Origin: Mya arenaria
Taxonomy: Eukaryota > Mollusca > Bivalvia > Myida > Myidae
NCBI RefSeq assembly: GCF_026914265.1
Contig: NC_069125.1
Coordinates: 71,750,046 to 71,814,045, forward strand
DNA length: 64,000 nucleotides
Reading direction: 5' to 3'
The notes under the pieces are model-generated. The model did not search any database and was not told the DNA's origin. It saw only the letters and a list, made by a program, of their open reading frames with translations. Shown piece after piece: positions 12,362-24,300 of this stretch (within the stretch, counting starts at the first letter, position 1; every line of letters starts with the position of its first letter). A program made the translations under genes and the position numbers.

Positions 12362-15300
12362 TAGATTAAAGGCCTAAGGACCGAATGTAGAATTACATTC
12401 ACTATACAGGCATTGTTTTAGAAACATTATACATCCATTGTAATTCTGCACTCAGTCCTTGCACCTTTAATCTAAATCTTTTTTTAATCAGTTCTATTTT
12501 GGCTGGCAGTTTCCTTTGTAATGATATTATCCGCATCATATTTTGGCTGCCAGTTTCCTTTGTAATGATATTATCCGCATCACATCTTGGCGTAGTTTCC
12601 TTTGTAATGATGGTATCCGCATCACATCTTGGCGTAGTTTCCTTTGTAATGATGTTATCCGCATCACATCTTGGCTGGCAGTTTCCTTTGTGTTCATGTC
12701 TTTCGCATCATATTTTGGCTGCCAGTTTCCTTTGTAATGATTTTATCCGCATCATATCTTGGCTGGCAGTCTCCTTTGTTTTTATGTCTTTCAAATCATA
12801 TTTTGGCTGCCAATTCCATGGCAATCATGCTATCCACGTCATATTTTGGATGCCAGTTTCCTTTGCAATCATGGTATCCGCGTCATATTTTGGCTGCCAG
12901 TTTCCTTTGTAATTATGTTATCCGCGTCATATTTGAGATGCCAGTTTCCTTTGTAATCATGTTATCCGCGTCATATTTTGGCTGCCAGTTTCCATGGTAA
13001 TCATGTTATCCGCGTCATATTTATGATGCCGGTTTCCTTTGTAATCATGTTATCCGCGTCATATTTTGGCTGCTAGTTTCCATTGTAAAAATGTTATCCG
13101 CATCGTGGTTTTTGAACGACAGCAAAGTTTGATTCCAAATTAATTTGTCCTAGTCTTTGAGTCATTACAAACTGATTATCCTGTCATTGCCTAAACAGGA
13201 GACAGATTATATGGCATGATTGCTTAAAGTTTGGTATGCCCCAGACACCGGGAAAGTTTGAATGCACATTTAAATTAAGTTAAGCATCTTCTTTTCCTTG
13301 AAAGTTTTGTGCTGTATGCAAAGTAGTTATTACTGTATTTTACAACAAAGCAGAAGTGTAGATGTAGTAGTAATGTTATGCTGGTTGCATGGTTTAAATC
13401 ATCCGAGCAATTTGCCAAGCACAATAAATGATTCAACAACATTGTCGGCACTATAAATGCTCTAATTCTAAACTCCAAGACGTATTCTTAATTCGCAAGT
13501 TTCAATAATCAAAACGAGTTCATCCATCGAACAAGAACTTTATGCTGGAGGAAAGAGTTTTATTTTATTTTTGCAAATCTAAACATATATTTCGTACGAA
13601 AAATAGTAGTTTGGGCAGTCGTGTCTGTATTCACAGAATTGCTATACGCAGTATTTTAGGTCTTAATGCACTTAATTGTGTTGCTATTTCCAGAACTCAC
13701 AATTTGGGGGAAATCTAATACATTATCCACTTGGGAAACATGCTACCTTTTAGTCAAAGATCAACCTTCATTTTTTAGTTTTATGTTAAAGTGGTCGAGA
13801 GAGGCCCAAAATCAAAATGTTTCAGAAGTTCATATTTGATTTAGTTTTGAGGGAAAACATCCTTTGCAATATTTTTGGTTTAGTAAGGAGTTGAGTGAAG
13901 AATGAAATGATATTTTATCAAATGTTGGCTCAAAAAGCATTATCAAAGCATTAGTCTTAAATATTTTGAAACAGAAACGTATTTATTTTGTAGTAAGACC
14001 TTTCCAAAATATGCATCTTCCCTGAAAAAAGCATTTAATATAAACGTTGCGAGTGTGTTATAGATAAAATAATGTATTCTCTGACATTGTATATTTTATG
14101 TCTACTGAGCATTAACTGTTGCAGGTATTGCTCTGTTTCACTACAATACATACATGATGCTGTTTATAAGATATAACGAATACAGTTGAATGTATTATTT
14201 TTCTATGACATGCACACCCTGATTTTTAGGTTGTTGCATAAAAGCTTTATTTATCATTGAAACATGTTAGTCTATGAAGTGTAAAAATGTTCTGCTCTTC
14301 AATACCGAACGAAATAAAAATCATATCTATTTATCTATCTAATAATCTTATAAAATCTTTCTTTCGTTAGATTTTCTCGAAACCTCATTTCACCTTCACA
14401 TGTTGCAAATTCTTGCTTAATTTTGAAATATATATAACTAAATAAAATGAAATTTGACCGAAATCGGCAAATACTTTATTCCTAAAAACAATCATAGAAT
14501 GTCAATACGAGGAAGTAAGGGTCCGATTGTACATCACTCATTCACTTTACATTTTTTAGGAATATCTTTTCGCTGTCTCAGCTGAGTTTACCCTTTGAAA
14601 ATAGCGCATAATGGTTCCCAGTTTTCGTGTGTATATTTAGCATATGAAAGTCACGTCATTAGTACAGATACATTAACCGACGCTATTTTTAAACGCGCTG
14701 GTATTTCCGTGGAAGACAACCCCAGTAAGTTTCGAATTTAAAATATACGCAAAAACTGCGAAAGATACATGTGTAGTGATTTGATTTGATACATCAGTAC
14801 ATAAAATCTAATGTGTTGTACACAAAAAAAATCATTTTTTGTAAGTTTTTGACAATTTTCTTCTATTCTTGCAATGGCATGATCTGGTGTCTAGTCCCTT
14901 TAATATTCATTAACAGTAATTTTAGTGCAACATTGAGTTACACGACAGACAAAACCACGCTGTAATTTTAAAATCATAATGAATCATTATGTACACATTC
15001 TAAAAAATTCCCATTTCAGTTATATAGATCAGTATGAAAACAGTTAAGACCCTGACAGAAATACACAGTTTTATATTTGCCTGCTCCCATATCCAACACG
15101 ATTAATTAATTGACATGTCTATCCTTTGTTACCAATTATTTGACATTAAAGTGCCATGTCCTAAATCAAATCATGTTAAGGTTCTATATCAGTTTAATCA
15201 ATTAAGTTTGTTATTTTAGAATTGTTAATTATGTATCGGACAATATAATTTGTCATGCTAAGCAAACTCAATGGCCTTGTTAGGTAAATTCCCCTGATTC

Positions 15301-18300
15301 TCGCCCTGCCTGATAAAACCATCATTCTCAGGCACTCCGTCTCTGGTTAGTTCATGCTGCTCCATTTGGATTCATTCATTGTATTCGGTCGTTGAGTACT
15401 TGACGTTAGTTTATATTAATACAATGACAACTACAGTGACACACACAGTAACCTGGTTTTAGTGATTATCTTGAAGCACTAGGACCATAATTAATAAATG
15501 TTGGGGTTACCGTCTTTGAACGGTCGGTCTGCAAAACAGGAGTTCACTGAGTCACCGCCTATGAAAGTTTCGATAAGTCGGAGGTTGAGCATTAAAAAAA
15601 ACACGCTTAACCCTCAATGAATTATATATAGAAAATTTGTTTAATAGACCAACCAACATGTGTTCCTTTCTAACATTTGCTGTTTTGTATCTGCTACACT
15701 CTGATGTCTTCCATTTAAATGTCCTTGCTATGTGGTCGTGTGTTGACTGTGTAACAATCGGGATTCTCTCATCGGTTTAGACCTCGCCATGAACTCCACT
15801 GTTTTTTACTGTCCGTTTAGCGGCGGTTACCTCAACATTTATTGATTAACGGTGCTCTGATAGTGTATGGACTACTGTTGCAGTGTGCGTCCCTTGGTGA
15901 TTGTCTGCTTGACTTTGGCATTTGACCCTTGTATCATAGGTTTATCACTGTATAAGTAGTTCCCTTTGCTTTCTGCTTACGATAGTATGTGTTTGTTTAG
16001 TTTTAGTAAATGTTTTACCTGATTTAATGTAGCTCGATGGTAATGATATCCATGAATTATACCAGTGACCAGGCAGTGTCAGTTTCCTTGATATAGCAGT
16101 GCTGGTGTCCACAATTGTTTGCCTCCTCAATTCAAAGCTCTAGAGTTTCATTTTAGGGGTGGACGCTATTTATAAGCAGAGCTCCGGATTTCATGTTTTA
16201 GGAGCTAAAATGTATACAAAAGTAGATAGATTTTAGTGAAAATATCTTGCGAACTGTGTGTGCTCGGATTAAAAGGGCCCTTTGATGAGCTTTAAGTTAA
16301 AATTGTATCATTCCCGTCCCAAATAGTTCTTTGATGTGTATTTTAGATCGAATCAATTGGTCTAAAGTCGCTAGTTGAGATGCTTTTCTCCAGCTTGCGA
16401 ACCAACTGAAAGGATTCTTTCAATTATTAAATTTAGAAGACTATATCCAGATATACCAACTGGAAAATGATAACAATGGTGATGGTTTTATAAAATGCTT
16501 AAGCAATTCACGCTTGAACAATACAGCAAGAGCCATAATAATGTTATAAAATGCTTGAGCCCATCTGTTTGAGCGCTGTCAGTGATCATTGCTATGCAAG
16601 TGCCACCAATCATTCCACGATTTTTTTACATTTAATACATCATCTGTCACAATTTGCGCATTATTTATGTTTCATGGACAATATTGTTTCTTCTTTAAGA
16701 GCGAGAAAGATCAGTGCCAGTCAGAATTAGCAGAACTATGCGAGATGGGACTTCTTACAATTTTGCTTTCAACCTGATCTGATAACTGCTCACAAATTGT
16801 CTCCAGATTTGCAAACATATTACGTCCATAAATAAAAGAATTTCCTTATCCTTAAAAGTTTGGTAACTTGAAATTTAGGCAATCATCATATTTAACCCAC
16901 TGTACATCGTCGTCAACAACTCCCTTGGCACCGTTTGTCCAATGTTTAAACTATTTCTTCTCGATTGTAGCCTGCTTATCCATCTATCAACCTTGTAAAA
17001 ATGTCTAGCCTGGAACCATTCAGACGTTCTTATATTCTTGACTTTAGGTTATAAAATTCAACAGTTTTCTTCTCTGAAAGCAGAAGGCATGATGTTAAAT
17101 GTTTGGTATATAATATCGTCCAGATAATAATGGATGCTTGATTAAATGACGCAGATGTTAATATCAGATATTGTATATATATGTTTATATATGTACTTAA
17201 ATAGAAAAATGTATTGCCCAAATCTTTTCTTCACCCAGAAGTCCAAGTTGTCGGTTTTTCTGACCATTTCAATTTTCACATTTGTTCTACAAAATGTAAT
17301 TGATGCTATAACGTTTTTCAATCTTTTTCTCGGACATGCAAAACATGTAATGGTGATAACTATCTCATATAATGCATTTGTCTTTTCGCAGATTCGCATT
17401 AAGTCAAATAAACATGTGGGGTTTTTTAGTTTTTTTTTACAAAATAAATGACGCTGTTGACTGTTTGTTAGGACGGCTAAGGCATTTGACATTAACAACT
17501 GGCTTGTTGTTCATAACAAATTGTTTCTTAAAATGATGTCCTGTAGTCCGGGTTTGTCCAGTCTTCCGAAAGCTTGTTTCTAAAGATCTGATTGGGAATT
17601 AAACTCCAAAAGGCGACTCTTATGTAACAAAACAACCTTCATCAAAGATGTTTGGCACCACACAAGACTAGTTGTCCTCGCATTTTTTTTAAGAAATTAC
17701 CTTGGTTTGCTAAATCAAGATCGTTGGTGTATTCACAGTGTATAGAAAAAAATATAAGAACAACTCAATTCATATTGCAAATATTAACTGCACTTTGCGC
17801 TATAAAACTTTCTACTCGTATAAAGCGGCAAATAACAGGTTAAAAACTAGTTATGAACGTTATAATTCACGTGCTAGAATATTATGTATTTATGCAATAA
17901 ACGCCTAAATGTAGCAATCAATCTGGCTAAGATTTTTATTTCAGTTTGAACACAATGAAAACAGCTCAGACTCTTACAAAAGTACAACGTCTTGTAATGG
18001 CCTGCCCCGAGATCCCTTGACATTTCTATCCTTTGTTACGAATAAAATAATGTGACGAATCCTGTACATTAAAGTGTCATGTCCTAAATCAAATTATTAT
18101 GTCTATCAGTTTGATCAATTAAGCTTGTTATTATATACTTGCGAAAAACGTATCCGACAACTGATTTGTCATGCTAAGCAAACTCAATCGCCTTATTAAA
18201 TAAATTCCCATAATTTTCGCCCTGTCTGATAAAATCATCAATCTCAGGCGGACCGTCCCTATTCATTTACTTATTAAATTAAATAGTAGCTTTGTAATTA

Positions 18301-21300
18301 AACCTATTTATACTTTCATCTTTGTAGTTCAGTGGGAGATATCCATACCTTCAACTATGTAGTTCGGTGGGAGATATCCATACCTTCAACTATGTAGTTC
18401 GATGGGAGATATCCATACCTTCAACTATGTAGTTCGATTGGACATATCCATACCTTCAACTCTGTAGTTCGGTGGGAGATATCCATACCTTCAACTATGT
18501 AGTTCGGTGGGAGATATCCATACCTTCAACTATGTAGTTCGGTGGGAGATATCCATACCTTCAACTATGTAGTTCGATTGGACATATCCATACCTTCAAC
18601 TATGTAGTTCGATTGGACATATCCATACCTTCAACTCTGTAGTGCGGTGGGAGATATCCATACCTTCAACTCTGTAGTTCGGTTGGAGATATCAATACCT
18701 TCAACTATGTAGTTCGATGGGAGATATCCATACCTTCAACTATGTAGTTCGCTGGGAGATATCCATACCTTCAACTATGTAGTTCGGTGGGAGATATCCA
18801 TACCTTCAACTATGTAGTTCGATGGGAGATATCCATACCTTCAACTATGTAGTTCGGTGGGAGATATCCATACCTTCAACTATGTAGTTCGGTGGGAGAT
18901 ATCCATACTTTTAACTCTGTAGTTCGGTGGGAGATGTCCTTACTTTTAACTCTGTAGTTCGGTGGGAGATATCCATACCTTCAACGATGTAGTTCGGTGG
19001 GAGATATCCATACCTTCAACTATGTAGTTCGGTGGGAGATATCCTTACTTTTAACTCTAGTTCGGTGGGAGATATCCTTACTTTTAACTCTGTAGTTCGG
19101 TGGGAGATATCCATACCTTCAACTATGTCGTTCGGTGGGAGATATCCATACTTTTAAATCTGTAGTTTGGTGGGAGATATCCTTACTTTTAACTCTGTAG
19201 TTCGGTGGGAGATATCCATACCTTCAACTATGTAGTTCGGTGGGAGATATCCATACCTTCAACTCTTTAGTTCGGTGGGAGATATCCTTACTTTTAACTC
19301 TGTAGTTCGGTGGGAGATATCCTTACTTTTAACTCTGTAGTTCGGTGGGAGATATCCTTACTTTTAACTCTGTAGTTCGGTGGGAGATATCCTTACTTTT
19401 AACTCTGTAGTTTGGTGGGAGATATCCTTACTTTTAACTATGTAGTTCGGTTGGGAGATATCCATACCTTCAACTATGAAGTTCGGTGGGAGATATCCAT
19501 ACCTTCAACTATGTAGTTCGGTTGGGAGATATCCATACCTTCAACTATGAAGTTCGGTGGGAGATATCCATACCTTCAACTATGTAGTTCGGTGGGAGAT
19601 ATCCTTACCTTCAACTATGTAGTTCGGTTGGGAGATATCCATACCTTCAACTATGAAGTTCGGTGGGAGATATCCATACCTTCAACTATGTAGTTCGGTG
19701 GGAGATATCCTTACCTTCAACTATGTAGTTCGGTGGGAGATATCCATACCTTCAACTATGTAGTTCGGTGGGAGATATCCTTACTTTTAACTCTGTAGTT
19801 CGGTGGGAGATATCAATACTTTCAACTCTGTAGTTCGGTGGGAGATATCCTTACTTTTAACTCTGTAGTTCGGTGGGAGATATCTATACTTTCAACTCTG
19901 TAGTTCGGTATGAGATATTGCGTTTGTTAACTTCAGACATTTACTGTCGCTTCGACTTAGGTTATCAATGGATTGGTATGCTCTGTTGCTCAAGTACTTA
20001 CTTAAGTTTTCCGGTGATGTACGACAGAATAAGACATTTTAGTTCAGCTTTCCTTCATCAGTGTGACGTTTAATTCTCGAAACCTACGGAACCCCTGAAG
20101 TAACATTTTCAAATATATTTCAAAATAAGGAAAAAATGAAAATTTCTGCGGAAAATGTATGTTAATGTCATATCAGGGACTCCGTAGAAACCCGGTGTTT
20201 TCGACCTATATGAATAAATATAGTTGAAATCGTTTTGCGCCCAAGTCATTATAGATAAAAGTTATTATTTAACTTAAATCATTACAAAAGCGTTATAATC
20301 CTCTTTATTACAATACGGATGAAACCATCTATGTGAGAACGTCTTGCTGCCAATGATTCTGGCATAGCAGCGGAGGGTGTTAACCGCCCCGCCAGATAGA
20401 GGCATCAGGTTTTCCTTGGTCCGTGTCCACCGTGCCTGCCTATCGCTCATATGTAGACAACACAACTACTTATCATTCATTATTCGTATGCACTTATCAG
20501 CAAAACTCGTTATGCTATGTAAGAAGGGTTAGTGTACCAAAAAGCTGTGCCATACATTTGAAATGGTTTGCTTGTTAATATAGGCCTTCGACATTAGTGA
20601 TAGAAGTAGTGCAGTGGTATAAAAAGTACAATTTACATATCTCCGTCTAAAAAGACATGAGCCATTCTTGTTCTGTTTTTAAGGTTTGTCATGGTCGTCG
20701 TCTGTGTTGTAGCTGAAGTTCATGATTTGTTCAGTACAATGAGAAGGCGTTAGTATTAAAATGTTTTGTTCCATCCATCGAGGATTGAATTACTCTTAGA
20801 GTAATAAATTAAAGGGAAATGGATTAATGTGATTAACGGGATGACACTTGTCTGTAATGGGCTACAAGGTTTAGGCAGGGTATTAACAAGCCCCCAGGAG
20901 AATCATCCTTTCCCAATTAAAAGAATTTTAGTCTTGTCGTCATGAATAAGTGATGCGAAACTTCTCTAGTATGAAATTTAAGTGGAATTAATTCATTTGC
21001 TTAATTGTGATTTACCATAAAGGTATCAAGCCATTTTCGCCTTTGACGTCTTTTTAAATGGCTTAATATCGAGAATAAAAAAAAACAGCGAATTGCAATG
21101 GAAATATCTTGTAATGCATGCAACAAACTCAACTTTGAAGCAGCAGCTTAAGTTTGAGAGAATATATTTAGAATTCCACAGCCTCTTAGCTCATGTGCAA
21201 TGTGTGACCAGTGTCTGGATGAATTAAAACAGAGGCTGAGGGACAATGTTATGCTGTAGGTTTAGAAACTTATGTGACTTTTTACAGTGGTGTTCCAATG

Positions 21301-24300
21301 CAGTAATTGTATTGGTCAAGGCCATAGATAATAAACGGTATGTGGTCTTAGAGAAAAAATAAAATACGCAACATTTACATGATGGGGAACAACTGTCATA
21401 TGAAACGTATTAATAATGGAGATCAGGCAAAACGGAAAAGCCTTTGGCTCTGGTCGTATGGTAATGTAAGACTGGTAATAACACGATGGTAACTTCAGTG
21501 ATAAGCCCGGCAGTCTAATATCCACGGTGATCTTGCTTAATAGCGCAGTCAAAAAAGGTCACAGCCTAACAGCCGATCAAAAAATGTCACACGAGACAAC
21601 GAACACTGTTCATATAAATATCAAAAATTAATTCAGAAATCAATCGTTTATTTCATAAAATGATCTCGACTTAGCATGCATGTACAAAATGCCAAACACT
21701 TTAGAATCACAAGAAGTTGTAAATGATTATTTGCTACAAAATGTCGTCGCGAAATGTGTGTCGTATGTGCTTCCAGTATGGGCTTTTATCTATTTAGGTT
21801 TGCATTTTCAGCCCTTATGTCATTGCGTGACCAAACTTGGACACGTTAAATAAATGATTTAAGTTTTGAATGTGTATAAACGTTAGAAATGGAAACACGT
21901 TGAACTTCTCGTGCATTTTTAAACTGGTACATGTTAGATTTGCACAAAATAACGAAAAAAAGGAACTAAGAGTATTTCAGATTGCGACTAAAATCGACAA
22001 AGAGGTTTATTGAAACGGTCCCTTTTCGGCGGTATTCATAAGGCAGCTTAATATGTCCATAGTCAGATTTAAAGAAAAGAACACGTTCTTTAGCATGAAC
22101 GTATATTCATTACATAAAATTAGTGAAAAAAAGTATTTAAAATATTATTTAGTTACTGTATCATATGACCATGAGATATCCAATTTAGGAAAAAGAATTA
22201 AGTAATGAAATGACTTAAGATTTTTTATGAATACCGGGCCAGGCTGCTGAGCCTGTCCGTGTTATTTTCTTTACATACATCAAAACGATAAATATTGCAC
22301 TTACAGCTGCGATGGGCATAGCCGAAAAGCCGTTAACACTCTGGCTGCACAATAATTAAAATACACAAGGAACCTGACGTTACAAGCCCTGACAGAACTC
22401 GCCTAACTTTGATACTCACCTCCAATAAGGTTGATTATTTTTAAAAAAAAACGTTATACTCATGTTGCTTTTCTTTTTGTTTTCAGAAATTACCCGTTTG
22501 CTCCGCGATGTATGGGGGTATCAGCGAAAAGAAGTCCATCAAAAACAGATATTTATTCAACTTTAATAAACAAGTAAGCACGTGTTTCGGCCGTTTAAAC
22601 CAATAAAACGGGCTTCCATTCCTGGAAACAAATATTTGTGCTTGGATTGAGATACCTATAGGTTGATTCAATGACCTTATCAATTTATGTAAGCATCTTT
22701 GTTAGAATTGACAAAAATCATGAATTTTAAAGTTGCCAACAAATGATCTCGGAATCCTTCAGGCATAGCATTCAGTTTAGAAGTACTGGCTTTTCTTTGC
22801 AGAATATCTGTTTATGCATAGATTGACTTATTGAGACTTTTCAAAGAATTATTGGCTTATCGAGACCATGTGCGTGGCCTTTTAAGTCTTTGTTAAGTGC
22901 GGTGATACGGTCTTTGCTCCGTTGAACTGGAGTCAAGTGTGATGATACGGTCGTTGCTCCATTGAACTGGAGTCAAGTAAGACTTCACGGTCTTTGCCCC
23001 ATTGAACTGGAGTCAAGTGTGACTTCACGGTCTTTGCGCCATTGAACTGGAGTCAAGTGTGGTTATACGTTCTTTGCCCCTTTAAACTTGAGTGTGTTGT
23101 GGCTATACGTTCTTTGCCCCTTTAAACTTGAGTGTGTTGTGGCTATACGTTCTTTGCTCCTTTAAACTTGAGTGTGTTGTGGCTATACGGTCTTTGCTCC
23201 TTTAAATTTGAGTCTGTTGTGGCTATACGTTCTTTGCCCCTTTAAACTTGAGTGTGTTGTGGTTATACGTTCTTTGCCCCTTTAAACTTGAGTGTGTTGT
23301 GGCTATACGTTCTTTGCCCCTTTAAACTTGAGTGTGTTGTGGCTATACGGTCTTTGCTCCTTTAAATTTGAGTCTGTTGTGGTTATACGGTCTTTGCCCC
23401 TTTAAACTTGAGTCTATTGTGGTTATACGTTCTTTGCCCCTTTAAACTTGAGTGTGTTGTGGCTATACGTTCTTTGCCCCTTTAAACTTGAGTCTGTTGT
23501 GGCTATACGTTCTTTGCCCCTTTAAACTTGAGTGTGTTGTGGCTATACGTTCTTTGCCCCTTTAAACTTGAGTCTGTTGTGGCTATACGTTCTTTGCCCC
23601 TTTAAACTTGAGTGTGTTGTGGCTATACGTTCTTTGCCCCTTTAAACTTGAGTCTGTTGTGGTTATACGGTCTTTGCCCCTTTAAACTTGAGTGTGTTGT
23701 GGCTATACGTTCTTTGCCCCTTTAAACTTGAGTGTGTTGTGGCTATACGTTCTTTGCCCCTTTAAACTTGAGTCTATTGTGGTTATACGGTCTTTGCCCC
23801 TTTAAACTTGAGTCTATTGTGGTTATACGGTCTTAGCTGCATTGAACTGGAGTCAAATGTGGCTTTACAGTCTTTGCTCCTTTAAACTTGAGTCTGTTGT
23901 GGCTATACGTTCTTTGCCCCTTTAAACTTGAGTGTGTTGTGGCTATACGTTCTTTGCTCCTTTAAATTTGAGTCTGTTGTGGTTATACGGTCTTTGCCCC
24001 TTTAAACTTGAGTCTATTGTGGCTATACGGTCTTTGCCCCTTTAAACTTGAGTCTATTGTGGTTATACGGTCTTTGCCCCTTTAAACTTGAGTCTATTGT
24101 GGTTATACGGTCTTTGCCCCTTTAAACTTGAGTCTATTGTGGTTATACGGTCTTTGCTCCTTTAAACTTGAGTCTGTTGTGGTTATACGGTCTTTGCCCC
24201 TTTAAACTTGAGTCTATTGTGGTTATACGGTCTTTGCCCCTTTAAACTTGAGTCTATTGTGGTTATACGGTCTTAGCTGCATTGAACTGGAGTCAAATGT

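Noticed and set aside
12499..13000. Plus-strand hydrophobic-looking repeated frames
   Set aside because: Translation of the 44-bp minisatellite; several overlapping frames are open at once.
18316..19915. CRISPR-like array (regular 35-bp repeats)
   Set aside because: There are no unique spacers; units are contiguous, so it is a minisatellite.
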